NCBI RefSeq assembly: GCF_000374865.1
Contig: NZ_KB895460.1
Coordinates: 62,001 to 126,000 of the forward strand
Reading direction: 5' to 3'
Length of the DNA stretch: 64,000 nucleotides
Source: Arthrobacter sp. 135MFCol5.1
GTDB taxonomy: Bacteria; Actinomycetota; Actinomycetes; Actinomycetales; Micrococcaceae
Made by a program: the position numbers and the translations under genes. Positions 52,067 to 60,676 of this stretch are shown here, in pieces; position 1 is the first letter of the stretch, and the number at the start of each line of letters is the position of its first letter. The notes beneath the pieces were generated by a model, which did not search any database, had not been told where the DNA came from, and saw only the letters and a program-made list of their open reading frames with translations.

Positions 52067-54184
52067 TTAGCCAGGCGGACGCCTGCGGCCCTTCTTGGTC
52101 AGGTATGGAAGGGCCGCCTGGACATCACGGAGTGCCTGGGGGCGGCCGTAGAGATACCCTTGCCGGTAGTCGCACCCAATTCGATTCAGGTAATCGGCCT
52201 GCTCGTTGGTTTCGATCCCTTCGGCGGTAACCGCCATGCCAAGGTTGTGCGCCATGTCCACCATGGAGACCATGATTGGCGAGTGGTAGGCACCGCCGGT
52301 GATGAGCCGGGTAAAGGACTTGTCGAGCTTAACGGCGTCCACAGGCAGCTCGTGCAGACGGCCAAAGGATGAATAACCCGTACCAAAATCGTCCACGGAA
52401 ATCCTAACGCCCCGGCGACGAAGCTCCGCCAACTGCGTGATGACTTCGGTCTCCTCACCGAGAAACACACTCTCGGTGACCTCAAGAACCAGTTGTCCCG
52501 GATCAACCCCGGCGGTCTGCAAAATCCGCAGCACCGATCCCGCATACTCCGTGTCACGGATTTCCAGCCCCGAAACGTTGATTGCAATGCTGCGCCCGGC
52601 ATCTTCCGCCAGCCATCCGGACATGTCCGTGCAGGCCTTGGTCAGCATGGCCGCACCGAGGTCCCGGATGAGGCCCGTGCTTTCGGCATGGGAGATGAAG
52701 TCGGAGGGCAATCGCAGCTTGCCCTCATGCTGCCACCGGGCCAGCGCCTCCAGCTGGACCACTTCCCCGCTGCGCGCCACCACCACCTGATAAAAGGGGA
52801 CAACGGCGCCCGTGGCAAGTGCTTTTCGGAGGTTCTCCTGCAGTGCAGCGCGCTCGATGAGCTTGCTCATCATTTCTGGCTGGAAACTCACGAAACGGCT
52901 CTTGCCCGCGGCTTTTGCCGCATACATGGCGATATCGGCCCGCCGCAAGAGGTCCTCGCCGCTATCGCGCCCAGGACAATCAGTACCGGACCGTGCTATC
53001 CCGATACTCAGGCTCGGCGTGATCTGGACACCCCCCACATCTATGGGTCGACGGGACAGATCTACGAGCCTCTCCGCGATACTGTCCGCGTCGCAGCCGT
53101 CTGGGATGATCACGACAAACTCGTCGCCCCCTATCCTGGCGACAATGTCGTCGTTACGGATAACGCCACGGATACGTCGGGCGAGCTCGATGAGCATCCG
53201 GTCTCCGGACTGGTGCCCATAGACATCGTTGACCTCTTTGAAATCATCCAGGTCCAACAGCAGCAACGCCGCATGCTGCGGACCGCCGGAGCTGCATGCC
53301 CTTCGCAATTCCTCATTGAACAGCGCCCGGCTCCCCAAGCCAGTCAGTGGATCGGTAAACGCGAGCCTCCTCAGGTCATCTGCCCTTTTGGCCAGGTCGC
53401 GCATGGCTTGATCGGCCTTGACCTCAGCCTGCCGCTTCGCAGTAACGTCCCGGAAGCTCCATACCCTCCCGACGATTCGATCCCCAATCATCTGGGGGCG
53501 GGAAAAACGCTCGAAAACCCTGCCGTCCTTGAACTCCAAAACATCCAGGCTCTCTGCCTGGGGCTGGTCATAGAGCTCCCGGACCTTGGCCAGGAATGCG
53601 TCCGGTTCCTCCAGCTGCTCTACCACCAGATCAATCACTGCTTGATCGTCGTGGGTCGCCAGCATGGTGCGCGGAATCCTCCACATAGACGCAAAATTTG
53701 CGTTGATGCCGGTGATCCGGCCATCCACTCCAACGACCAAGAGCCCGTCAGCAGTAGACTCAAGCGTCGCGTTTAGCAGCGAGACGAGATTCTGCAGCTC
53801 TGCCGTTCCACCCTCATGGTCCCGCAGTTCACGAATGGTGAGCACCACGTACGGGTCCCGGCTCGATCCGCCGAAGCCGACTTCAACCGTAAAGCTGTGG
53901 CCCCCTACCCACTGTCCACGCGTATGGAAAACGTCGGGGTCGCCTGCGGGTTCATTTGCCCCGGCGACACCCGTGGTTGTTTGCATCTTCCACTCAGGAA
54001 GCAGGGACGTGACAGGTACTTCGTCAAGCTCTCCCGGGCCGCGCCCGAACAGTTTTTCCGCGGACGGATTCGCCGAGACGATAATCCCGTCTTCCCGCCT
54101 CAGGACGAGAATGGCGCACCGCGCCAGCTCAAGTACCTTCATGGCCGAAAAGGCGGGCCGAACAGCTGCCGCGTAACTGTCCAT
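52067..54184 (-). CDS. PAS-PAS-GGDEF-EAL protein
   Basis: 705 aa, soluble. Two PAS domains (about 18-130, LRREDGIIVSANPSAEKLFG, and 140-265, GLLVVGVDGRITGINANFASMW) lead to GGDEF (RIGGDEFVVI), then EAL with LEALARWQHEG, INVSGLEIRD, LEVTESVFL, DDFGTGYSS and AEGIETNEQA and QGYLYGRPQ. Both catalytic domains look intact. The PAS input could sense redox, oxygen or a ligand; no heme- or flavin-specific residue can be assigned. It has no neighbour on the same strand within 100 bp and is separate from the 25-kb signalling cluster. Confidence 0.92.
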   Translation of the reverse strand: MDSYAAAVRPAFSAMKVLELARCAILVLRREDGIIVSANPSAEKLFGRGPGELDEVPVTSLLPEWKMQTTTGVAGANEPAGDPDVFHTRGQWVGGHSFTVEVGFGGSSRDPYVVLTIRELRDHEGGTAELQNLVSLLNATLESTADGLLVVGVDGRITGINANFASMWRIPRTMLATHDDQAVIDLVVEQLEEPDAFLAKVRELYDQPQAESLDVLEFKDGRVFERFSRPQMIGDRIVGRVWSFRDVTAKRQAEVKADQAMRDLAKRADDLRRLAFTDPLTGLGSRALFNEELRRACSSGGPQHAALLLLDLDDFKEVNDVYGHQSGDRMLIELARRIRGVIRNDDIVARIGGDEFVVIIPDGCDADSIAERLVDLSRRPIDVGGVQITPSLSIGIARSGTDCPGRDSGEDLLRRADIAMYAAKAAGKSRFVSFQPEMMSKLIERAALQENLRKALATGAVVPFYQVVVARSGEVVQLEALARWQHEGKLRLPSDFISHAESTGLIRDLGAAMLTKACTDMSGWLAEDAGRSIAINVSGLEIRDTEYAGSVLRILQTAGVDPGQLVLEVTESVFLGEETEVITQLAELRRRGVRISVDDFGTGYSSFGRLHELPVDAVKLDKSFTRLITGGAYHSPIMVSMVDMAHNLGMAVTAEGIETNEQADYLNRIGCDYRQGYLYGRPQALRDVQAALPYLTKKGRRRPPG

Positions 54185-54300
54185 AAACCCCTCACATCCT
54201 CGAATCAGTTGCTGTCCAAGGTAACTTACTCCCGGGTAACCATGTGTGCCGGGTCCTCAGCACGCGTGGCGGGACCGCACGTTGTGCGGGGTGGCGCGTC

Positions 54301-54960
54301 CTAGGTGTGCGTTGAGCGGATGACGTCAGCGACGCTCTCCAGGTGCACCCGCATCGCGTCAGCGGCGGCATCCGGATTGTGCGCGCAGACAGCGTCGATG
54401 ATCGCGAGGTGTTGGGGCAGCGAAACTGCCGGCCGGCCGGGCTGCCGGGCGAGCCGGAACTGGAAGCGAACGGCCTGGCCGCGGAGCCGGTGGATGGTAG
54501 CTGCGGCCGTTTGCTGTGCGCTGATGTCGATGACCCTGGCATGCAGGATCTGGTTGCACTCCGAATAGGAGTCCCGGTCACCGCGCTCCACGGCGTCCTT
54601 CATCCGCCCGGCAAGCTCCTGAAGTTCGGCCGCTTCACCCTCCGTAATCCGTTCGGCCGCCTTCCGTGCGCAGAGCGCCTCGAGGGCGGCGCGGACCTCG
54701 GTGATCTCCACCGCCTCTTCCACGGAAACAGCGCGCACACGGGCGCCGCGGTTCTGGACCCGCTCCACCAAGCCTTCGACCGTCAGTTCCGCCAACGCGG
54801 CCCGAATGTTTCCCCGGCTGGCCCCATATTCGGAGGCCAAGTCCGCCTCCACCAGACGCTGGTTTGGCACCAGGTCTCCGCCCACGATGGCGGACCTCAG
54901 TACATCCACCAGTTCGGCAACCGTAAGGGACCGGCCCGTGATGCCTTCGAGGGTTTCCAT
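54301..54960 (-). CDS. GntR-family regulator (FadR/FCD subgroup)
   Basis: 219 aa. The winged helix is VAELVDVLRSAIVGGDLVPNQRLVEADLASEYGASRGNIRAALAELTVEGLVERVQNRGA, cited here by its RLVEADLASEYGASRGNIRA core. The C-terminal FCD domain has VRAALEALCARKAAERI, SECNQILHARVIDIS and PQHLAIIDAV with the metal-binding Asp/His set. ATG 54960 is decided by GGAGGTGGCAAGG upstream; longer in-frame starts have no site. It is divergent from the PDC/gallate operon and flanked by TTGT-N2-ACAA boxes, so it is probably its repressor. The effector may be a pathway intermediate. Confidence 0.9.
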   Translation of the reverse strand: METLEGITGRSLTVAELVDVLRSAIVGGDLVPNQRLVEADLASEYGASRGNIRAALAELTVEGLVERVQNRGARVRAVSVEEAVEITEVRAALEALCARKAAERITEGEAAELQELAGRMKDAVERGDRDSYSECNQILHARVIDISAQQTAAATIHRLRGQAVRFQFRLARQPGRPAVSLPQHLAIIDAVCAHNPDAAADAMRVHLESVADVIRSTHT

Positions 54961-54998
54961 GCCTTGCCACCTCCGTGCGCTTGTCCAGGGCAAGCAAT

Positions 54999-55098
54999 AT
55001 TGTCAACAACTTTGTACCAGCCTACTTGCCCCTCCATCCAGGGACATCCACCCCTAAAGAGAACCGTCAACATAAATGTAGAAGAAATTGTTGACAAT
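54999..55098. promoter_or_regulatory. Operator pair and promoter between gntR and the PDC operon
   Basis: ATTGTCAACAA (54999-55009) and its complement TTGTTGACAAT (55088-55098) face each other across 78 bp; each contains TTGT-N2-ACAA, the GntR/FadR consensus shape. The right copy overlaps a TTGACA -35 (55091-55096) with TTCACT (55115-55120) as possible -10 for the rightward operon. Repression by blocking the -35 is likely. Confidence 0.7.
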
Positions 55099-55175
55099 CT
55101 CGAATGTAACTTGGTTCACTTGAGGCGACGGCGCCGCTACCGAGGGCGCCCTCCCACATCACCGAAGGACAGACC

Positions 55176-56390
55176 ATGGATGAGGGCATTCCCTTGACGG
55201 CGAGCGCGGGCCGTGTGGACCCAGTGGCGCCGCATACCAAGCATGCTCACGTCGGACAGCCAGACGGGGGCCAAACCCCCGTACCCTGTTGGCTTATGCG
55301 CGGCGGGACGTCGAAGGGCCCGTTCTTCCGTGCCACCGATCTCCCGGCCGACACAGCCACCCGGGACGCGGTCCTGCTTGCTGCCATGGGCTCGCCGGAT
55401 CCGCGACAAATCGACGGACTGGGCGGCGCCCACCCATTAACCAGCAAAGCCGGTATTGTCTCGATCTGTGATCGGGATGGGGTGGACCTTGAGTTCCTGT
55501 TTGCTCAACTCCAGCCGGACAGCAGCCAGGTGGATACCACGCCCAACTGCGGTAACATGCTGGCGGCCGCGCTCCCGTTCGCGATTGAGTCAGGACTTCT
55601 AACTCCCGACGGCGACACCACCACGGCGCGGGTCCTCACCGTGAACACCGGCATGGTCGCCGAGATTACAGTCCGGACGCCCATGGGGCCGGCAGGACGG
55701 TACGTCGAATACGCCGGAGACGCCCGGATCGACGGTGTTCCCGGCACGGCCGCGCCAGTGACCATCAACTTCCTGGACACGGCGGGCTCGGTCTGCGACT
55801 CACTGCTGCCCACCGGCAACCTCCGCGACACCGTGGATATCGCCGGGGTGGGGGCGGTGGAGGTGACCTGCATCGACAATGGCCAACCGCTGGTGATCAT
55901 CAACGCCGGTGACCTGGGCCGCACGGGGCGGGAGTCCGTCGTCGACCTTAACAAGGACACCGAACTCAAGGGCCGCCTTGAGGACCTGCGGCTGGCATGC
56001 GGAAAACTCATGGGCCTCGGCGACGTGACGGGCAAGAACTACCCCAAAATGACCCTGGTCTCAGCGCCGGCCTCCGGCGGTGCGGTCAATACCCGCAGCT
56101 TCATCCCGCACGTCTGCCATGAATCCATCGGCGTGCTCGCCGCGGTCACGGCCGCCACCGCCGCAATCCTCAAAGGGACTGTGGCGCACGACGTCGCCGT
56201 ACTGCCAGAGGGAACCGCGCCCACGGTCGCAGTTGAACACCCCAGCGGTGAATTCACCGTCGAGCTCGGCCTGGACGCCCACGACCCCACCAAAGTGGTC
56301 AAATCCGCGCTGATCCGCACGGCCCGGCTTCTCATGGCGGGCGCCGTCATGGTCCCCGCCCATCCCTCATTCCAGGAGCACACACTGTGA
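55176..56390 (+). CDS. PrpF-family 4-oxalomesaconate tautomerase/isomerase (GalD/LigU type)
   Basis: 404 aa. PrpF family isomerase of the diaminopimelate-epimerase fold. It includes PCWLMRGGTSKGPFFRATDLP, the catalytic Cys region PNCGNMLAA and ITINFLDTAG-like TINFLDTAGS, with GAVNTRSFIPHVCHESIGV near the C-terminus. It interconverts keto/enol or double-bond isomers of 4-oxalomesaconate, the product of PDC hydrolysis. AAGGAC precedes the ATG. It is the first gene of the operon, and the stop overlaps the next GTG (GTGA). Whether it is the tautomerase (GalD) or the double-bond isomerase (LigU) cannot be told by eye. The N-terminal 35 residues are an extension. Confidence 0.85.
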   Translation: MDEGIPLTASAGRVDPVAPHTKHAHVGQPDGGQTPVPCWLMRGGTSKGPFFRATDLPADTATRDAVLLAAMGSPDPRQIDGLGGAHPLTSKAGIVSICDRDGVDLEFLFAQLQPDSSQVDTTPNCGNMLAAALPFAIESGLLTPDGDTTTARVLTVNTGMVAEITVRTPMGPAGRYVEYAGDARIDGVPGTAAPVTINFLDTAGSVCDSLLPTGNLRDTVDIAGVGAVEVTCIDNGQPLVIINAGDLGRTGRESVVDLNKDTELKGRLEDLRLACGKLMGLGDVTGKNYPKMTLVSAPASGGAVNTRSFIPHVCHESIGVLAAVTAATAAILKGTVAHDVAVLPEGTAPTVAVEHPSGEFTVELGLDAHDPTKVVKSALIRTARLLMAGAVMVPAHPSFQEHTL

Positions 56391-57412
56391 TTATCGACAT
56401 CCACGGCCACTACACCACGGCGCCGGCCGCCCTGGGGCAGTGGCGGGACCGGCAGGTCGCCGCACTGCAGGATCCCGCCTTGGCGCCGTCCCCGGCAGAT
56501 TTGAGAATTTCCGACGACGAACTCCGGGAGAGCATCGAAGCGAACCAGCTGCGGCTCATGGACGAACGCGGGATCGACCTCACCGTCTTCTCGCCGCGGG
56601 CTTCCTTCATGGCACACCACATCGGTTCCTTCGAGACCTCGGCCGAGTGGGCGTCGATCTGCAATGAGCTCTGCTACCGGGTCAGCCGGCTCTTCCCGGA
56701 CCGGTTCGTCCCGGCCGCGATGCTTCCCCAGTCCCCCGGCGTGGATCCGGCCACATCCATCCCGGAACTCACACGCTGCGTTGAGGAATACGGAGCCGTG
56801 GCCTTGAACCTGAACCCCGACCCTTCCGGCGGGCACTGGACCGCTCCGCCGCTGACGGACCGGTACTGGTACCCGATCTACGAAAAAATGGTCGAATTCG
56901 ACATCCCCGCCATGGTCCATGTCAGCACGAGCGTCAATCCAGCCTTCCACACCACGGGCGCGCACTACCTCAACGCCGATACCACCGCCGTCATGCAACT
57001 CATCCAGGGCGACCTGTTCACCGACTTCCCCACCCTAAGACTCGTCATCCCGCACGGCGGCGGTGCCGTCCCGTACCACTGGGGACGCTTCCGGGGCCTG
57101 GCCATGGCACTGGGCAAACCGGCCCTCGAAGAACACCTGCTGCGCAACGTCTTCTTCGATACCTGCGTCTACCACCAGCCCGGGGTCGATCTGCTCCTGG
57201 ACGTCATCCCCACCAGGAACATCCTGTTCGCCTCCGAAATGATCGGCGCCGTCCGGGACATCGACCCCTGCACCGGCCACAATTTCGACGACACTGCCCG
57301 CTACCTCGACGCCGCCGGGCTGAACGAAGCCGACCTGGCCGCCGTCCACGAACAGAACGCCCGCACCGTCTACCCCCGCCTCAACGCCCTGCTCAAGCAG
57401 CAGGGCCGCTAG
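56387..57412 (+). CDS. ligJ: 4-oxalomesaconate hydratase (LigJ), amidohydrolase family
   Basis: 341 aa from a GTG. It hydrates 4-oxalomesaconate to 4-carboxy-4-hydroxy-2-oxoadipate. Amidohydrolase-2 features are the N-terminal [11 protein letters not shown] (metal His pair), [71 protein letters not shown] and FASEMIGAV (where many relatives have GSD). These and the length match LigJ of the protocatechuate 4,5-cleavage pathway. It is translationally coupled to the preceding isomerase. Confidence 0.88.
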   Translation: MIIDIHGHYTTAPAALGQWRDRQVAALQDPALAPSPADLRISDDELRESIEANQLRLMDERGIDLTVFSPRASFMAHHIGSFETSAEWASICNELCYRVSRLFPDRFVPAAMLPQSPGVDPATSIPELTRCVEEYGAVALNLNPDPSGGHWTAPPLTDRYWYPIYEKMVEFDIPAMVHVSTSVNPAFHTTGAHYLNADTTAVMQLIQGDLFTDFPTLRLVIPHGGGAVPYHWGRFRGLAMALGKPALEEHLLRNVFFDTCVYHQPGVDLLLDVIPTRNILFASEMIGAVRDIDPCTGHNFDDTARYLDAAGLNEADLAAVHEQNARTVYPRLNALLKQQGR

Positions 57413-57431
57413 CCATCCCAGGAGCCCGAAC

Positions 57432-58115
57432 ATGCAGGAACTCGGCGTGGTCCACACCACCATCACCCGCGCAGCGGAACAGGACGTCAAAGCCCTCTCC
57501 GCCTTCGGCGTCAGCACCATCCACGAAGCCATGGGCCGGCTGGGCCTCATGCGCCCCTACCTTCGCCCCGTCTACCCCGGCGCCGCCATGTGCGGCACCG
57601 CCGTCACCGTGCTGCTCCAGCCCGGAGACAACTGGATGATGCACGTCGCCGCCGAACAGGTCCAGCCCGGGGACGTCGTGGTGGCCGCGTGCACCACCGA
57701 AAGCGAAGACGGCTTCTTCGGCGACCTGCTCGCCACCTCACTCAAAGCCCGCGGCGCACGCGGATTGATCATCGACGGCGGCTGCCGCGACGTCGCCGCG
57801 CTGGAGGAGATGGACTTCCCGGTCTTCAGCCGCGCCATCAACTCCAAAGGCACCGTCAAAGCCACCCTCGGATCCGTCAACATCCCCGTTATCTGTGCCA
57901 ACGCCCTGGTCAACCCGGGCGACGTAGTGGTCGCGGACGTCGACGGCGTCGTCGTCGTCCCCGCCGCGCGCGCCGCGGACGTCGCGGAGGCTGCGCGGAA
58001 GCGCGAAGACAACGAAGAGGCGAAACGCCTCCGTTTTGCCAACGGAGAACTCGGACTCGACATTTACAACATGCGCGGACCCCTCGAAGAGGCAGGCCTG
58101 CGCTATGTCCACTGA
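57432..58115 (+). CDS. ligK: 4-carboxy-4-hydroxy-2-oxoadipate aldolase (LigK), RraA-like
   Basis: 227 aa. It splits 4-carboxy-4-hydroxy-2-oxoadipate into pyruvate and oxaloacetate (and may act on 4-hydroxy-4-methyl-2-oxoglutarate), the last step of the pathway. The RraA/HMG aldolase fold shows [15 protein letters not shown], the loop [17 protein letters not shown], and [21 protein letters not shown] with the conserved Arg-Asp that bind the carboxylate and metal. It lies 19 nt after ligJ, and its stop precedes the LigI start by 46 nt. Confidence 0.9.
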   Translation: MQELGVVHTTITRAAEQDVKALSAFGVSTIHEAMGRLGLMRPYLRPVYPGAAMCGTAVTVLLQPGDNWMMHVAAEQVQPGDVVVAACTTESEDGFFGDLLATSLKARGARGLIIDGGCRDVAALEEMDFPVFSRAINSKGTVKATLGSVNIPVICANALVNPGDVVVADVDGVVVVPAARAADVAEAARKREDNEEAKRLRFANGELGLDIYNMRGPLEEAGLRYVH

Positions 58116-58161
58116 CGCACGCGGGACTGCCGCCCATTCACCTGCCGGCCAAAGGAACCCC

Positions 58162-59082
58162 ATGGACAGCACCTTCACCAAGTCACCCGGCTGGCTCGAC
58201 TGGTACAGCAACCCCTCCACGCCACGCTTCACGCTTCCGGCGGGCACAGTGGACGCGCACTGCCACGTCTTCGGGCCCGGGAACGAGTTTCCGTTCGCGC
58301 CGGAGCGGAAGTACACGCCCTGCGACGCCGGCAAGGACCAATTGTTCGCCCTGCGGGACCACCTGGGCGTCAGCCGCAACGTGATCGTGCAGGCCACCTG
58401 CCACGGCGCCGACAACAGCGCCATGGTGGACGCCGTCCGAGCCTCCAAGGGCCGCGCCCGCGGAGTGGCCACCGTCCGCCCGGACATCAGCGACGCCGAG
58501 CTGGAACGGCTGGACGCCGCAGGGGTGCGTGGTGTCCGGTTCAACTTCCTGAAGCGGCTGGTCAACGCGGCACCGCAAGAGGAACTGGCCGCAATCGCCC
58601 GCAGGATCGCCCCGCTGGGCTGGCACGTGGTCATCTACTTCGAAGGCCAGGACCTAGAAGGGCTGGAAGGTTTCTTCGGTTCGCTGCCCACGCCGCTGGT
58701 GGTGGACCACATGGGGCGCCCCGACGTGGCCAAACCGGCGACCGGGCCGGAGTTCGGCAGGTTCCTGCGCTTCGTGGAGAACAATGACGTCTGGGTCAAG
58801 GTCAGCTGCCCGGAACGGCTCAGCATCTCCGGTCCGCCCGCGCTGGACGGGGAGCCCGCCCCGTACCGCGACGTTATGGCGTTCGGCCGCACCGTCGTCG
58901 AGGCATTTCCGGACCGTGTCCTGTGGGGAACCGACTGGCCACACCCGAACCTCACGCACCACATGCCGGACGACGGACTCCTGGTGGACTACATCCCGCA
59001 CGTGGCCACCACCCCGGACCTCCAGCACAAACTCCTCGTCACCAACCCCATGAACCTCTACTGGCCCGGCGAAAACGCCTAG
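58162..59082 (+). CDS. ligI: 2-pyrone-4,6-dicarboxylate lactonase (LigI)
   Basis: 306 aa amidohydrolase-2 enzyme. It opens the lactone 2-pyrone-4,6-dicarboxylate (PDC) to 4-oxalomesaconate. Motifs closely follow Sphingomonas/Pseudomonas LigI: TVDAHCHVFGPG, LFALRDHLGVSRNVIVQATCHG, VRGVRFNFLKRLV, GWHVVIYFEGQ, LVVDHMGRPDV, WVKVSCPERLS, and WGTDWPHPN (catalytic Asp). ATG 58162 has AAAGGA 5 nt ahead and gives a normal-length start; an in-frame ATG at 58105 overlapping ligK is the alternative. Metal-independent catalysis is known for this family. Confidence 0.9.
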   Translation: MDSTFTKSPGWLDWYSNPSTPRFTLPAGTVDAHCHVFGPGNEFPFAPERKYTPCDAGKDQLFALRDHLGVSRNVIVQATCHGADNSAMVDAVRASKGRARGVATVRPDISDAELERLDAAGVRGVRFNFLKRLVNAAPQEELAAIARRIAPLGWHVVIYFEGQDLEGLEGFFGSLPTPLVVDHMGRPDVAKPATGPEFGRFLRFVENNDVWVKVSCPERLSISGPPALDGEPAPYRDVMAFGRTVVEAFPDRVLWGTDWPHPNLTHHMPDDGLLVDYIPHVATTPDLQHKLLVTNPMNLYWPGENA

Positions 59083-59111
59083 CCTGCCTCCCTCTTGCCC
59101 CAAGGATTTCA

Positions 59112-60518
59112 ATGATGCATTCCAACGCCGCCAACCGCCTCGACCGGTTGCCAATTTCCAAATTCCATAAGATCGCCCTGGTGGCCGTCTCGTTCGCCTA
59201 CTTCTTCGAGTTCGCCGACATCAACAGCTTCGCCACCACCGTGCCCAAACTGATCAAGCTGTGGGGTGTCAGCGTCAACGAGGTGGCATACGTGACGTCC
59301 GCTTCCTTCGTTGGCATGTTCTTCGGCTCACTCATCGCCAGCTGGATGGCAGACCGCTGGGGCCGCAAGAATGCCCTGGTCATCACCACCCTCTGGTACG
59401 CGTCCTTCTCGCTGGTAGCCGCGTTCTCCTGGGACATCGTGTCGCTGGGCCTCTTCCGGATCCTCACCTCGGCCGGGCTCTCCGCCATGACCGTGGTGGC
59501 GGTCATCTACGTCAACGAACTGTTCCCCGCGGCCAAGCGCGGCAAGTACCAGGCATATGCGATCGTCATCGGCATCTGCGGGACACCGGCCACCAACCTC
59601 ATCGCCAGCCTGGTGGTCCCCCTGGCGGACTGGACCTGGCGGCTGGTCTACGTATGGGGCGCACTGGGCATACTCTTCATCCTGTTCACGCGGCGGCTCA
59701 AGGAATCCCCGCGCTGGTATGAAAACAAGGGCGACTACGCCAAAGCAGACGCCATCCTCAAGGAAATCGAGGCCACCGTCAGCGCGGAGAAGGGAGCCCT
59801 CCCCGCGCCCGCCGCCCCGGTCGAAACTCCCGCCGCCGCCAAGGCACCCCTGACGCTGCTGCTGCAGAAGAAATACCTGGCACCCACCCTCCTCCTCACC
59901 GTCCTCTGGGTCACCCAGACCATCGGCTTCTTCGGCTACTCCAGCTGGGCACCCACGCTGCTGGCCAAGGAAGGCTTCAGCGTTGAAAACTCCATCTTCT
60001 ACGTGGCACTGACCACGGTCGGCGCACCCCTCGGCTCCTACCTCGCGTCCCTGGTCACGGACCGCTTCGAGCGAAAGTGGTGCCTGGTGGTCTTTGGCAC
60101 CATCATCGCCGTATGCGGCCTCCTCTACGGCCTCACGTTCAACCCGGTGCTGATCGTCCTGTTCGGCTTCCTGGTCAACCTGTTCGAGCGCGGCTACACG
60201 GCACTTGCCTACGCCTACTCGCCCGAACTGTTCGACACCAACGGACGCTCCATGGGCACCGGCGTATCCTACGGACTGGGCCGGCTTTCCAATGCTGCCG
60301 GTCCGCTGATCATCGCTGCCCTCTATAACGGCAGCGGCTACCAGAGCGTCTTCTTCTTCATCGCCGGCACCTGGCTCTTCGGCGCCGTCGCCCTGGCCAT
60401 CTTCGGCCCCGCAACGCAAAAGGCCCGCTTGTTCGCGGCAACGGGGGCAGACCCCGCAGCCGGGCCGGTGAACGGAACCGCCGCAGTCAGGACGCACGAC
60501 GGCGGCATCCGCCACTAA
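59112..60518 (+). CDS. MFS transporter of the aromatic-acid:H+ symporter type
   Basis: 468 aa, 12 membrane helices. It has the AAHS/sugar-porter loop signatures GSLIASWMADRWGRKNAL between TM2 and 3 and GSYLASLVTDRFERKW between TM8 and 9. The motif YVNELFPAAKRGKYQA and later YSPELFDTNGRSMGTGVSYGLGRLSNA are typical of aromatic-acid and dicarboxylate porters. AAGGA lies 5 nt before ATG 59112 (a second ATG is next in frame). As the last operon gene after LigI, PDC or a similar pyrone/aromatic acid is the likely cargo. Confidence 0.88.
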   Translation: MMHSNAANRLDRLPISKFHKIALVAVSFAYFFEFADINSFATTVPKLIKLWGVSVNEVAYVTSASFVGMFFGSLIASWMADRWGRKNALVITTLWYASFSLVAAFSWDIVSLGLFRILTSAGLSAMTVVAVIYVNELFPAAKRGKYQAYAIVIGICGTPATNLIASLVVPLADWTWRLVYVWGALGILFILFTRRLKESPRWYENKGDYAKADAILKEIEATVSAEKGALPAPAAPVETPAAAKAPLTLLLQKKYLAPTLLLTVLWVTQTIGFFGYSSWAPTLLAKEGFSVENSIFYVALTTVGAPLGSYLASLVTDRFERKWCLVVFGTIIAVCGLLYGLTFNPVLIVLFGFLVNLFERGYTALAYAYSPELFDTNGRSMGTGVSYGLGRLSNAAGPLIIAALYNGSGYQSVFFFIAGTWLFGAVALAIFGPATQKARLFAATGADPAAGPVNGTAAVRTHDGGIRH

Positions 60519-60530
60519 TCCGCGCGATCC

Positions 60531-60563
60531 AGAGCCCGGTGCCGCACGGCGGCACCGGGCTCT
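60531..60563 (+). terminator. Intrinsic terminator of the PDC operon
   Basis: A perfect 14-bp stem (60531-60544 with 60550-60563), 5-nt loop, followed by TTCCGTT, 12 nt after the transporter stop. Confidence 0.85.
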
Positions 60564-60602
60564 TTCCGTTAACTCCGGGGGCCGCACGCTCCCCACGGAG
60601 GG

Positions 60603-60657
60603 TTGACACTGCGCCACTTATGTCTAATGCTTAAACGAAAGTTTGTGCAGTGGCGCA
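60603..60657 (+). promoter_or_regulatory. Promoter region with inverted repeat before the second ABC operon
   Basis: TTGACA at 60603-60608 is a clear -35; the -10 is not clear (TCTAAT/TAATGC within 60623-60630). TGCGCCAC (60610-60617) and GTGGCGCA (60650-60657) form an inverted repeat with a smaller AAAC-GAAA-GTTT repeat between them, a likely operator arrangement. Confidence 0.5.
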
Positions 60658-60676
60658 CATCCGATGGGAGCAGTCA

